Assembly (NCBI RefSeq): GCF_014645835.1 | Contig: NZ_BMMM01000024.1 | Span: 2,740 to 66,739 of the forward strand | Origin: Streptomyces albiflavescens | GTDB taxonomy: Bacteria > Actinomycetota > Actinomycetes > Streptomycetales > Streptomycetaceae | Direction of reading: 5' to 3' | DNA: 64,000 nucleotides | Position numbers and translations under genes: made by a program | Notes under the pieces: model-generated | Database searches by the model: none | What the model was told of the DNA's origin: nothing | What the model saw: the letters and a program-made list of their open reading frames with translations, nothing else | Part shown: positions 52,101 to 61,063 of the stretch, piece after piece | Layout of the letters: every line of letters begins with the position of its first letter | Numbering within the stretch: position 1 is the stretch's first letter

Positions 52101-55100
52101 ACGTCGAGCGCGTGGGCGAGCGGTGAGCGGGTCCTGTCGTACACCTGGCAGCTCCCCGACGGCACGGACGCGACGACGGGCGGCAACCAGCTGTCCACGG
52201 CGATCCCTCCGCTGTCCCCGGGCCAGTCGACGACGATCCAGGCGCAGGTCAAGACGCCGATCAACTCGGACTCGGGCAGCAAGCGCACCCAGTACGTGCT
52301 GGGCTGGGACGTCAAGAAGGTCTCCGACGGCAGCTGGCTGTCCGCCGGAACCGGCGGCATCCCCGCGTTGAAGCAGAACGTGGCGGTCGAGGACCCCACC
52401 TCCAACACGCTCGGCCTGGAGAAGTTCTACTCGTACACGGGTAAGAACACGGGCGCCGGCTCGACGGTCATGAACAACCTCGCCTACGGCAACACCGTGT
52501 GGTCGTACAACGCGTTCACCAACCCGGGCCGGGGTCTGACGACGTTCGCGCGCCTCGCGTACAACTCGCAGGACACCGACAACACCACCGGTGGCGCGGG
52601 CGCGGGCTGGTCGGCACAGCTGGGCGGGCCCATCCGGCTCGGTGCGGCGCTGGACTTCCACCCCAACCCGGTTCAGAACGCCTCGGAGATCCGTCTGCCG
52701 GACGGGGATGGCACCACGCACGTCTTCACCAAGCAGCCGGACGGCAGCTGGAAGGCTCCGGCGGGTGTCCACTACCGGATCACCGCGAAGGCGGGTCTGG
52801 ACTGCACGCCGACGAAGGACCCGGTGCCGGACGCGTGGACGCTGCTGCGTCCGGACGGCACGCGGTTCTTCTTCGGCTGCGACGGCTACCTGACGTCGGT
52901 GGTCGACAAGAACGGCAACACACAGACCTACACCTACGAGCAGCACAAGACCCAGGGCAAGGCGGCGAAGTTCCTCGCCTACGTCACCGACCCGGCGGGC
53001 CGGCAGTCCCTGACGCTCGACTACTACAAGAAGGGTGACGCGTCCTACAGCTACATCGACGGCACGGGCGCCAAGGTCACGGGCACGAGCCTGACCGACC
53101 CGGACATCTACGACCATGTGAAGTCCATCACGGACATCTCGGGCCGCAAGGTCTCCTTCTTCTACACGGTCGAGGGCCTGCTCGGTCAGTTCACCGACGG
53201 CGACGGATCGTCCCAGCCGAAGAACTTCAAGTTCACCTACGACGCCACCCAGGGCAACAAGAACGTCAAGCTGGTCAAGGCCACCGACCCGCGCGGCCAC
53301 GCCACCAACCTGGCGTACTACGCGCCGCAGACCGGCGACGACCCGAAGTACCACTGGTGGACGAAGACGATCACCGACCGTCTGAACGGTGACACGAGCT
53401 TCGCGTACGTGGCGGACACGACGAACACGAAGTTCGTCGACACGACCGTCACCGACGCGGAGTCGCACGCCACGAAGTACGTGACGGACGACTTCGGCCG
53501 CCCGGTCCAGACGACCAACGCCAAGTCCCAGAGCACCAAGATGAGCTGGGACGCGGACAACAACGTCACCTACCTGGAGGAGGACAACGGGGCGAAGACC
53601 GCGTACTGCTACGACCAGAAGACGGGCTACCCGCTGTGGTCGCGCGACGCGGAGAACAACAAGTCGGGCGTCCCGCCGTCCTCGGACTGCGCCCCGGGAA
53701 CGTACCCGGCCAACGCGTCCAAGTACGAGTACCAGACGCGTGCCGACGGCTTCTCGGCCGACCTGTTCCGCAAGACGTCGCCGGAGGGCCGCGCCTGGCA
53801 GTTCGGCTACGACTCGTTCGGCAACCTCAAGACGGTCACGGACCCGAAGGGTGTCGCTACTGCGACGGCGGGGGACTACACCACGTCGTACGAGTACAAC
53901 TCCTACGGTCAGATGACCAAGGCGACTGACGCCAACGGCAACCCGACGACGTACAGCGGGTTCGGGCCCACCGGCTACCCGGCGACAATCACGGACGCCA
54001 AGACCAACTCGACGACGTTCGTGTACGACGAGCGCGGCCAGGTCACCCAGGTCACCGACGCCAACCAGAAACAGACCACGCAGACGTACGACACGTTCGG
54101 GCGCCCGCTGGTCAACACGGTGCCGAAGGACCAGGTGGCGGGCACCCTGATCACCACGCCCGCACCGGTATACGACGCCAACGACAACGTCACCACCTCG
54201 ACGGCGCCGAACGGCGCCATGTCCACAGCACTGTACGACGACACGGACCAGGTCACGTCGGCGACGGCGCCGGCGAACAACCAGACCAGCCCGCGCACCT
54301 CGACGTACACCTACGACAAGGCCGGCAACCTGAAGACGACGACGGAGCCCAAGGGCACGGCGACGCCGACGGATTCGACCGACTTCGTCACGACGAACAG
54401 CTACGACGAGATCTACCAGCTCACCTCCGCGGTCAACGCGCAGGGCGACAGGGTCTCGTACGAGTATGACAACGTCGGCAACGTCGTCACGGTCATCGAC
54501 CCGAAGAAGAACGCGACGGCGGACACGACCGACTACACGTCGAAGACGGCATACGACCTGGACCACCGGGTCACGCAGGTCACGGACGCGGTCGGCAAGA
54601 CCACCAAGAAGGGCTACGACAAGGACTCGCTGGTTACGTCGGCCACTGACGCCGAGAACAACACGACCACGGTCACCTATGACGAGCGGGGCAAGCAGAC
54701 CGAGGTCAAGGTGCCGCACGAGGGCACCACGACCCGCTCGACCAAGTACGAGTACGACCAGATCGGTAACACCACCAAGGTGCTCACCCCGCGGGCGACG
54801 GCGGCCGGTTCCACCGACGCCTTCACGGCCCGCACGGCGTACGACGAACTGAACCGCCCGGTCAAGCAGTACCAGCCGTACGACCCTGCGGATACCCGCT
54901 ACAACAACCCCAACGTCTACACGGAGACGACGTACGACAAGGTCGGCCGGGTGGCGAAGACCTCGCTGCCGCCGTCGGACGGTGAGACGGTCCGCAACGA
55001 CACCACCTACACCTACTTCGACAACGGCTGGGCCAAGTCGTCCACCGACCCGTGGGACATCGTCACCACCTACGACTACAACGTGTTGGGTCAGCAGACC

Positions 55101-57812
55101 AAGCGCACCCTGACCTCGGCGGGCGGCTCCTCGGACCGCACGATGACCTGGGACTACTACGCCGACGGCTCGCTGAAGTCCCGCGCGGACGACGGCGTCC
55201 CGGTCGGCAAGTCCGTGGTCCTGGTGGACAACTCCGACACCCAGAACACCTCGAAGACCGGCACCTGGACCAAGGGCGACACCACCGGCCAGCAGGGCTA
55301 CAACCACGAGACCCACACGGCGGGCACGGGTACGGACGCGTTCACGTGGACGCTGAACATCCCCAAGGACGGCACGTACACGGCGTACGCGAAGTTCCCG
55401 CAGGTGACTGGTGCCGCGACGACGGCCAAGTACACGCTCACGCACGGTGCGACGACCGAGCCTTCGGTGACGAAGAACCAGAATGTCGCCACCGGTACGT
55501 GGGTCAGCCTCGGTTCCTACTCCCTGACGCAGGGCGAGGACTCCAGGCTGAAGCTGGACCAGAGCAGCGGCGGCATCGCGGTCGCGGACGGCGTGAAGCT
55601 CGTCCGTGACACGAGCAGCGACCCGGCGGACACGGAGAAGGCGAACTTCGCCTACTCCTACGACGTCAACGGCAACCTGACCAAGATCGACGACACGTCG
55701 TCGACCGCGAAGATCGACGCGTACACGGTCGCCTACACCGGCCTCAACCAGGTCCAGAAGGTCACCGAGGCGCTGTCGGGGACGGAGAAGAAGTCCACGT
55801 CGTACACGTACGACGCAAACGGCCTGTCGGACACGGTCTCGCACCCCGACCAGTTCTCCAAGTACACATACGACCTACGTGACTTGGTGAAGACGGTGTC
55901 GGTCGGCAAGACGCCCACGGACGCGTCACCGAAGGTGACGTCGTACACGTACACCGACCGCGGCCAGAAGCTGAAGGAGACCAAGGCCAACGGCAACACG
56001 GTCGACTACACGTACTACCTGGACGCGGCCGTCAAGACGACGACGGAGAAGAAGCCGGGCGGCACCCTCGTCTCCTCCCACACCTACGCCTACGACCCCA
56101 ACGGCAACAAGTCGCAGGACGTCACGCAGAAGATGAACGCCGACAACCACGCGGCGTACCTGTCCTCGACAACGAACTACAGCTACGACCCGGCCAACCG
56201 GTTGAAGCAGTCGGTGAAAACGGGCAATGGCGCAGGGACGGAGACGTACGTCCACGACGACAACGCCAACGTCATCAGCCAGACGGTCAAGGGCACCACC
56301 AGCACCTACAACTACGACCGCAACCGGCTGCTCACCGCGTCGGCACCGGGCAGCACCGCGAACTACAACTACGACCCGTTCGGCCGCCAGGAGTCGGTCA
56401 CCTCGGGCGGCCAGGTCATCGAGCGGAGCGTGTACGACGGCTTCGACCACGTCGTGGAGTCCCAGAAGAGGGACGACACGGGCGCGATGAAGTCGACGAC
56501 CTACACCTTCGACCCGCTGGACCGCACCGCTTCTAAGACGGCGGACGGCAAGAAGACGGACTTCGAGTACCTGGGCCTCTCATCCGAGGTCCTGGACGAG
56601 AAGGTCGCTGGCACGCTGACCAAGTCGTACCAGTACAGCCCGTGGGGCCAGCGCCTGTCGCAGGTCAAGCACAACACGGACGGCACGACCGAGGACGGCT
56701 ACTACGGCTACAACGGCCACACCGACGTCGAAACCCTCACGGACAACAGCGGCGACACCAAGGCGACGTACGGCTACACCGCGTACGGCAGCGACGACAC
56801 GTCCGAGTTCACCGGCATCGACAAGCCGGACCCGGCCGATCCGACGAAGGAGGAGTACAACCCGTACCGCTACAACGCCAAGCGCTGGGACGCCCAGTCC
56901 GGCACGTACGACATGGGCTTCCGCGACTACAACCCCGGCCTGAACCGCTTCACCACCCGGGACATGTACAACGGGGCGCTAGCGGACATGGGCCTCGGGG
57001 CGGACCCGTACACCAACAACCGGTACGCATTCGGCGGGGGAAATCCGACCAGCTTCGTCGAGATCGACGGTCACACGAGCTGCGACATCACGGGTATGTG
57101 CGGGGGTACCTACCGCGAAACTGCGGTGATCCAGCACGAGCAGGCCGAGTCCACGGAATCCCTCCAGCAGCTGGCCAAGGCCACAGAGGCCGCGGAGAAG
57201 GGCATCTTTGCCCTTCAAGAGCCGAAGATTGGTGTCTTCGTTCCGCCGGGTGGGGCAGGTCTCAAGTCGGCTGAGAAGTGGGTTCTCCCACGGATTGTCA
57301 GCCTATTCGGCTCGAAGACGATCAACGTTAATTGGCGCGAGCTCTTCCCCACACCGGATGGCTTGACCGTCCCGCAGTGGGACGAGGCCGTGGACAACTG
57401 CCAGGACCAGTACGGTCTGCGCGAGACCCAGTGCCGCGACCTTCCGGTGTTCGTGGTCGACGGGAAGCGGACACCGAAGATCGCGATCAACGACAAGTCC
57501 GCGATCGATGCTGGACACCCCTTCCTTCTGACGGCGATGCGAAACTCTAAGGACGGGGACCTGAACAGGGAACTCGCCGGGTGCGGCAAATCCGCGTGGA
57601 ATGGGCCGCAGAGCTGCGACGAGTATCCGTTCGCCTCGACATTCGAGGGAGGCATCGGCGCTCAGACGATGGGTGTCCCCTGGTCGGAGCAGCGCACACA
57701 GTTCAGAGATCTCGGCAGCTTCATGGCGGCGAATAAGATTAAACGCGGCGATCAGTTCCTGGTCTCGGTGATCAATGTGCGAGAGGAGTATGGCGTCTAT
57801 ATAGCCGGGTAA
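49128..57812 (+). CDS. Secreted RHS-repeat polymorphic toxin with NucA/NucB-type nuclease tip
   Basis: 2,894 residues. Signal peptide ending AYA (about 31). Two DNRLRE-type beta domains (about 330-640 and 785-985), the first with an inserted golvesin/xly-like module (about 465-575). RHS/YD repeats span about 1150-2640, interrupted by another golvesin-like module (about 2020-2165). The RHS core junction is YRYNAKRWDAQSGTYDMGFR and NPGLNRFTTRDMY (about 2580-2620). After FVEIDGHTSC (about 2643) comes a variable tip of 250 residues with C2830-D-E-Y-P-F-A-S-T followed by EGGIGAQ and QFRDLGSF, the signature of NucA/NucB DNases. GTG at 49128 is preferred over TTG 49122. It resembles WapA-type contact toxins. 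Base composition falls in GC from about 57.1 kb, i.e. in the tip. Confidence 0.93.
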   Translation: MKVRYGRVISCLVVSAVVSTALPQFAYAASSTDDDGGGKGIVDTLEGWFGGDDDHQLAKPPSHDELDVADRQKLPRGKNAPKARRVKELKSRRTSTARFWQLSDGQVQAELSAVPTSYRSGSGKKATWKPIDTAVHRTDAKGFDFANTTNEGRSWFGSDADHLIRFQSPDGRTVTLGLEGTHGALKPAVKGSTVTYKDAAHGADLEYGVGPGRVKENITLAERPTGPLKFTFTLDTDGLVPRARKDGSIALYGALPNTPVMVIPAPFMTDAKKADKSVFGKTYSTAVRQKLTRDGKQWKLTVAPDAKWLASKDRQYPVVIDPTITITPSPSDSQDTMVLSDQPTTNFNTSWKLSVGRTATGTARSLIKFPLSEIPSGTKIDSARLEMYFDNAHDGGGTKVPVEVHRATGTWDETSATWSGTSSYVGELSGTSYTVDDGDPGTTAATGSWPATTSSLAQYGVGGDYHYNKDTVAGDTYTWQPNIKDAGTYQVDAHYVAATDRATNAPYTVTSKAGSTTYTVNQQSGTNGVWAPLASGAQIDFAAGTAGKVVLGDGPASATTAVIADAVRFTNPAMINKDIGEYSQWHKFPVTDTVQQWLDGTSTNNGFILKAADESTAGPIGGPRYEAGDGDYGGETSTIPRLTVTYGKVGTTLNSPTVVHSTGPELSWKAYSNTTGDSGLDPVEYQLHRSTQQAFTPSAATLVAPIDKSATAYTDTTATPTPDSSSVEIGRSYYYQLAVKTKDGQLLGSPTRIVGVPKAGRTMRLVQGTTAGVTDTTLSSATPTTNLDTIGRDGVGQKWLSVGNNTPTNSTEKTRAVMKFPTTAIPTTATVLESRLFMWGAETTTGTNGAIYELHGLNKDFTETQATWNNAATGTAWTAAGGDYSGTVSDTVASVSDVGRHWWDATSLTQGWTRTPTSNHGALIKLKDETSTGPKEQTMFLASEAADPQIGPLLRVIYVDSTTDDTYYAPQTPARMTPNSTYTVDFTVTNTTSSAWASGERVLSYTWQLPDGTDATTGGNQLSTAIPPLSPGQSTTIQAQVKTPINSDSGSKRTQYVLGWDVKKVSDGSWLSAGTGGIPALKQNVAVEDPTSNTLGLEKFYSYTGKNTGAGSTVMNNLAYGNTVWSYNAFTNPGRGLTTFARLAYNSQDTDNTTGGAGAGWSAQLGGPIRLGAALDFHPNPVQNASEIRLPDGDGTTHVFTKQPDGSWKAPAGVHYRITAKAGLDCTPTKDPVPDAWTLLRPDGTRFFFGCDGYLTSVVDKNGNTQTYTYEQHKTQGKAAKFLAYVTDPAGRQSLTLDYYKKGDASYSYIDGTGAKVTGTSLTDPDIYDHVKSITDISGRKVSFFYTVEGLLGQFTDGDGSSQPKNFKFTYDATQGNKNVKLVKATDPRGHATNLAYYAPQTGDDPKYHWWTKTITDRLNGDTSFAYVADTTNTKFVDTTVTDAESHATKYVTDDFGRPVQTTNAKSQSTKMSWDADNNVTYLEEDNGAKTAYCYDQKTGYPLWSRDAENNKSGVPPSSDCAPGTYPANASKYEYQTRADGFSADLFRKTSPEGRAWQFGYDSFGNLKTVTDPKGVATATAGDYTTSYEYNSYGQMTKATDANGNPTTYSGFGPTGYPATITDAKTNSTTFVYDERGQVTQVTDANQKQTTQTYDTFGRPLVNTVPKDQVAGTLITTPAPVYDANDNVTTSTAPNGAMSTALYDDTDQVTSATAPANNQTSPRTSTYTYDKAGNLKTTTEPKGTATPTDSTDFVTTNSYDEIYQLTSAVNAQGDRVSYEYDNVGNVVTVIDPKKNATADTTDYTSKTAYDLDHRVTQVTDAVGKTTKKGYDKDSLVTSATDAENNTTTVTYDERGKQTEVKVPHEGTTTRSTKYEYDQIGNTTKVLTPRATAAGSTDAFTARTAYDELNRPVKQYQPYDPADTRYNNPNVYTETTYDKVGRVAKTSLPPSDGETVRNDTTYTYFDNGWAKSSTDPWDIVTTYDYNVLGQQTKRTLTSAGGSSDRTMTWDYYADGSLKSRADDGVPVGKSVVLVDNSDTQNTSKTGTWTKGDTTGQQGYNHETHTAGTGTDAFTWTLNIPKDGTYTAYAKFPQVTGAATTAKYTLTHGATTEPSVTKNQNVATGTWVSLGSYSLTQGEDSRLKLDQSSGGIAVADGVKLVRDTSSDPADTEKANFAYSYDVNGNLTKIDDTSSTAKIDAYTVAYTGLNQVQKVTEALSGTEKKSTSYTYDANGLSDTVSHPDQFSKYTYDLRDLVKTVSVGKTPTDASPKVTSYTYTDRGQKLKETKANGNTVDYTYYLDAAVKTTTEKKPGGTLVSSHTYAYDPNGNKSQDVTQKMNADNHAAYLSSTTNYSYDPANRLKQSVKTGNGAGTETYVHDDNANVISQTVKGTTSTYNYDRNRLLTASAPGSTANYNYDPFGRQESVTSGGQVIERSVYDGFDHVVESQKRDDTGAMKSTTYTFDPLDRTASKTADGKKTDFEYLGLSSEVLDEKVAGTLTKSYQYSPWGQRLSQVKHNTDGTTEDGYYGYNGHTDVETLTDNSGDTKATYGYTAYGSDDTSEFTGIDKPDPADPTKEEYNPYRYNAKRWDAQSGTYDMGFRDYNPGLNRFTTRDMYNGALADMGLGADPYTNNRYAFGGGNPTSFVEIDGHTSCDITGMCGGTYRETAVIQHEQAESTESLQQLAKATEAAEKGIFALQEPKIGVFVPPGGAGLKSAEKWVLPRIVSLFGSKTINVNWRELFPTPDGLTVPQWDEAVDNCQDQYGLRETQCRDLPVFVVDGKRTPKIAINDKSAIDAGHPFLLTAMRNSKDGDLNRELAGCGKSAWNGPQSCDEYPFASTFEGGIGAQTMGVPWSEQRTQFRDLGSFMAANKIKRGDQFLVSVINVREEYGVYIAG

Positions 57813-57841
57813 GGGGTTCTCCGCTTCAATCGAACCCAGTA

Positions 57842-57878
57842 GGGTGGGGTGGCCGACCCGTGTTCGGCCACCCCACCC
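57842..57878 (+). terminator. Hairpin between toxin and candidate immunity gene
   Basis: GGGTGGGGTGGCCGA (57842-57856), 7-base loop, TCGGCCACCCCACCC (57864-57878): a perfect 15-bp stem beginning 30 bases after the RHS stop codon and 44 before the next start. Confidence 0.85.
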
Positions 57879-57921
57879 GAGCCAGTTCTTCCTCATCCGA
57901 GGCGACAGAAGGAGGTCCAGC

Positions 57922-58533
57922 ATGACGAGGTCCGACCGTAGGTTCGACTGGTTTTACGGTCTGGAAGAAGACTATTTGTATCCAACTATTTCTGTCATCG
58001 AGGGATCCGATCATAAAGAAGTGATGAGGATCCTTGGGGTGGGGGGCGCCGAGCCTGAGGCGATGACCGCCCGGGAAGCTCTCGAAAACGTGACGCGAAA
58101 TGTTGAATTGGTCGGGCTGGGTGAGGACTGTGGGCTGATCTTCACCGTTGAGGCGATTGGTTCGACTTTGGCGGTTCCCGGTGTGCTGCGCGACATCTCT
58201 CGGGATGGTCGTTGCGTAAGCGTGAGCTTCAGCAGTGAAGGGGTCCACAGCTTTCACTACGCCGTGAATGGCGAATTGGTCAGTTATGAATTCGATGCCG
58301 AAGAAACGGTAACTCCATTGCGCCCCGGAGACCCTCGGTGGAATCCTGTGTGGTCCGAGGTGCCGAACGGTGTCGATGATGAAGAGGTGGACCGAGGCGT
58401 ACACCTTCTGGCTCTTGTCGAGCAGATCATGGGATTGGCGCCGAAGGAGCAGTGGCTGAGTGAACGACTTCAGACACTGTGCATCCCGTCTTCTGTCCGT
58501 TTCCAAAACACACCGGCTTGGGATATCCCCTGA
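57922..58533 (+). CDS. DUF6461-like protein, candidate immunity protein for the RHS nuclease
   Basis: 203 residues, acidic, soluble. ATG at 57922 has AGGAGG 5-6 bases upstream. Sequence pattern (IEGSDHKEVMRILGVGG, TAREALENV, VSVSFSSEGVHSFHYAVNGE, LVSYEFDAEETVTPLRPGDP) matches what I know as DUF6461, a family often beside polymorphic toxins. The position directly after the toxin tip, similar lower GC, acidic character and small size all suit an immunity role against the NucA/NucB domain. Binding is inference. A 15-bp hairpin lies between toxin and this gene, so it may also be transcribed on its own. Confidence 0.7.
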   Translation: MTRSDRRFDWFYGLEEDYLYPTISVIEGSDHKEVMRILGVGGAEPEAMTAREALENVTRNVELVGLGEDCGLIFTVEAIGSTLAVPGVLRDISRDGRCVSVSFSSEGVHSFHYAVNGELVSYEFDAEETVTPLRPGDPRWNPVWSEVPNGVDDEEVDRGVHLLALVEQIMGLAPKEQWLSERLQTLCIPSSVRFQNTPAWDIP

Positions 58534-58849
58534 TCCTCCAGGGCGCCGTACGGTGCCGGGCGCTGGACGGACTGTCACAGCGGGAGCCGGAAACACCGTT
58601 CCGATCCGGCGATCCGTGATGCCTACGCGGACTTCGTCCGCTATACCGTGGACCGCGAGGTGATGATCGGCATCAACAGCCTGGAGAAGCCTACGGCCGG
58701 CCTCGGACAGCACTTGCCGGCGCTGTCCTTACCGAAAACCTCATCCGCCCAGGTGGGAGCTGGCATGCGGGATGCGCGGGTTCTCGAGCACGGACGCTCG
58801 AATCGGTGCTCTCGCACGGCTGACGATCACCCCGACATGATGGCTCGTC
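58534..58849 (+). other. Gap with degraded coding remnants
   Basis: 316 bases without an intact gene. One frame over about 58585-58705 reads DPAIRDAYADFVRYTVDREV then MIGINSLEKPTAG, clearly protein-like, but has no proper start or end and I do not recognise the family. A neighbouring frame reads ALDGLSQREPETPFRSGDP before a stop, possibly the same relic before a frameshift. The left end of the IS fragment must lie near the right edge of this gap. Confidence 0.45.
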
Positions 58850-59677
58850 GTGCTGCTGCGACTGGCTTACCTGACCGTGACGCACGCGTTCGCCGTGCTG
58901 CGCCTGCTGCCCATGAGCGACCGGGACACGGACACGGAGATCCTCGCCCTGCGCCATCAGATCACGGTGCTGGAGCGCCAACTCGGTGGCCAGAAGATTC
59001 GGTTCTCCCCGAGCGATCGCGCGTTCCTGGCGGCGTTGCTGCACCGCCTGCCCTCGGAGGTGCTGCGCAGGAGGGTGGTGCGTCCGGACACGGTGCTGCG
59101 CTGGCACCGCGACCTGATCGCACACCGCCACGCTGCGCGCTCCCGGCCCAAGCGCCCGGGAAGGCCGCGGACCGTGCGCTCCATCCGGCTGCTGGTGCTG
59201 CGGCTCGCCCGCGAGAACCCCAACTGGGGATATCGCCGCATCCACGGCGAACTCATCGTTCCAGGCGTCACGGTGGCGGGCGACGAAGTTGCACACTACG
59301 TGAACGTAGAGCAGATGCTGCAGAGCGGTCCCGGTGGGCAGTATTTGCGAGTGGAGGCAGGATTCGATATTCCACAACTCGTGACTCCCGACATCGTCCA
59401 GAAAGATCGTGTGCTCGTTACGGTGTCGACCAACAAGAAGACCGGAATAGTCGGCAAAGGTGGGCACGACGGGGCCATCAGTTGGTGGACGAGGAAGAAT
59501 CCACGGCCAAATGACCCGGATATGAAGCCCTACCCTGTGACGGTGCCTGCGACGGTTTGGGACTGGGAACCCAGCTCCAGTACGGTCAATAGCATCGAGA
59601 AGGGGGTCGGCTATGGAGTGGTCGGTACGCTGGGAGTCATCGCGACTCTACTCACAGGTGGCGCTGCCACACCGTAG
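58850..59677 (+). pseudogene. Truncated IS transposase fused in frame to a foreign C-terminal segment
   Basis: 275-codon open frame in two parts. Residues 1 to about 142 (AYLTVTHAFAVLRLLPMSDR, EILALRHQITVLERQLGG, VLRWHRDLIAHRH, NPNWGYRRIHGEL) are the N-terminal part of a widespread Streptomyces integrase-core transposase; the DDE catalytic half is missing. From about residue 143 (GDEVAHYVNVEQML onward, about 59277) the sequence is unrelated, lower in GC, and ends in a hydrophobic GVVGTLGVIATLLTGG tail. This second part resembles a displaced toxin tip more than a transposase; its family is unknown. GTG start. Followed immediately by a strong terminator. Confidence 0.7.
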
Positions 59678-59691
59678 GAATTGAGCGAAGA

Positions 59692-59727
59692 AAAGAGTCC
59701 CCGGCTCATGAGAGCCGGGGACTCTTT
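59692..59727 (+). terminator. Strong intrinsic terminator after the fused frame
   Basis: AAAGAGTCCCCGGCTC (59692-59707), loop ATGA, GAGCCGGGGACTCTTT (59712-59727): a perfect 16-bp stem with flanking A and T runs, 15 bases beyond the stop at 59677. Confidence 0.92.
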
Positions 59728-59759
59728 GCGCGGGAAGCATGGTCGGGTAGGCTGAGCGC

Positions 59760-60257
59760 ATGAGCGAGTACATCAACTTCGTTGGATCTGTGGCCGTTTC
59801 GCCTACGTTGAATCCCTCGGAGGTTCGGTATCTTGAGAGGTTCGCGGCGACTCGCAGGATGTCCAGAGCGTCTGGCCCCTATTCTACGATTGAGACCGGG
59901 CGACTGGTTATCCCAGATGGCGACATTCTCGACGTGAACACACCGCCGACTGGTCAACCCGGCCTGAGTTGCCAATGGGTCCCCGCTAATGATGGTACGC
60001 GGATCGAATGGAATCGTCGGAGTAAATTTCGCTTCGCAGATGAATGGCTAGCCTATATTATCGACCATTTCCTTGCGCCGGACGCCGTGCTCGCGCAAGA
60101 GTTGTCCAACCCGGTGGAGGGGAGATATTACGCTCCAGAGTTCGCCGACTTCACCTTCGACCATACCCTTAACGGCTCCGTCGACGCGTACAGTGAGTTC
60201 GGTGAGCGATGGCAGTTGGTCGTGAATGGGAATGCTGTCAGCCTTCAGGGTGTTTGA
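59760..60257 (+). CDS. Conserved actinobacterial hypothetical, candidate immunity gene
   Basis: 165 residues, soluble, acidic. Strings PTGQPGLSCQWVPANDGTRI, ADEWLAYIIDHFLAP and YYAPEFADFTFDHTLNGSVD match a family I have seen as hypotheticals near toxin or phage-like loci in actinomycetes. No catalytic motif. ATG at 59760 comes 32 bases after the terminator with no strong ribosome site. Lower GC than the core genome. It sits right behind the foreign segment of the preceding frame, as an immunity gene would; function inferred only. Confidence 0.62.
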   Translation: MSEYINFVGSVAVSPTLNPSEVRYLERFAATRRMSRASGPYSTIETGRLVIPDGDILDVNTPPTGQPGLSCQWVPANDGTRIEWNRRSKFRFADEWLAYIIDHFLAPDAVLAQELSNPVEGRYYAPEFADFTFDHTLNGSVDAYSEFGERWQLVVNGNAVSLQGV

Positions 60258-60423
60258 GTGCTGAACCTGAATCAGTGAGTCTTTCCCAGTAAGCGCCCGC
60301 CGCTCGCTGTGATCGCGACGCTGGCGCTGCGGTCCGTGTGGTCCCCAGGGCTGTTGCAAAGTCAGGGTCGGTTGGAAAAGCATCAATGCCTGAGGCGTGG
60401 TTTACGGCGGCAGGGAGAAAGCG
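60258..60423. mobile_element. Possible IS terminal remnant
   Basis: The string GGGCTGTTGCAAAGTCAG (about 60349-60366) resembles the termini of IS5-type elements in Streptomyces (GGCTGTTGCAAA). About 90 bases to its left are GC-rich and unlike flanking sequence. No transposase and no matching second end are visible. Low confidence; otherwise the gap holds only the ribosome site GGGAGAAAGCG of the next gene. Confidence 0.3.
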
Positions 60424-61016
60424 ATGAGGGTAGAGGTCAACCTTCGATCCTCGGAAGTGGATATTCCGCAACTCGCGGTTGAATGGTTCGAAATGGCGAC
60501 CTGCGAGATTTTCGGTCCGCTGCTCGAAGAACTGCGGAACGGCCCTGACCTTCACATTCCTGGTAAGGGGGAGAGCATGATGGTGGGGCCGCCGGGGGGC
60601 GTCTGGGCCTCGCTGACCCAGCAGGACCCCCTGTGGGGCAGGCTGCGCTCTCGGAATCCCTGGTCCGAAACGAATTGGAGCAGGTTTCTCGCGAAGGTTG
60701 CCCAGCGGCCAGCGAGTTCTGGATTCTGGAACTGAACGGGGAAGGGCATCGGCGCGGGGCGGGCCAAGCGAAAGTTTCGGTTCAGTGCGTCAGTGAGGAC
60801 GGTGAGTGGTACCGATTCCGGGCTGAGTGCGGGGGCGGTGAGGCACCACCTCGTAGAATCATTTCATCTTTGGATGTCAATTCCGTCACCGAGCATCTGA
60901 AGCGTTTTGTTTCGAGAGTTCCAGCCACCTTCGGTTGTGTCACCGATGACGGGGGTCATGGCGGGGAGACCATGCTGGAGGTCATTCATCGAGCTCGATG
61001 GGCACGACTTCATTGA
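60424..61016 (+). pseudogene. Frameshifted small gene of the immunity-like array
   Basis: The first frame starts at ATG 60424 (GGGAGA upstream) and reads MRVEVNLRSSEVDIPQLAVE and then FGPLLEELRNGPDLHIPGKG, with coding quality to about 60640. Beyond that the coding-looking sequence continues in another frame (ESLVRNELEQVSREGCPAAS, WILELNGEG, EWYRFRAECGGGEAPPRRII) to a stop at 61016. A single-base change near CTGTGGGGCAGG (60631-60642) would restore one frame of about 197 codons. Family not recognised. Confidence 0.6.
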
Positions 61017-61063
61017 CCCGTGTTCAACGATCCGAAACAGGCCGACAGGTTCCCGTCGGGTCG

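Noticed and set aside
51984..55844. A 1,286-residue open frame antisense to the RHS gene
   Set aside because: Arg/Val-rich shadow of the repetitive RHS coding sequence, without start signals or domains.
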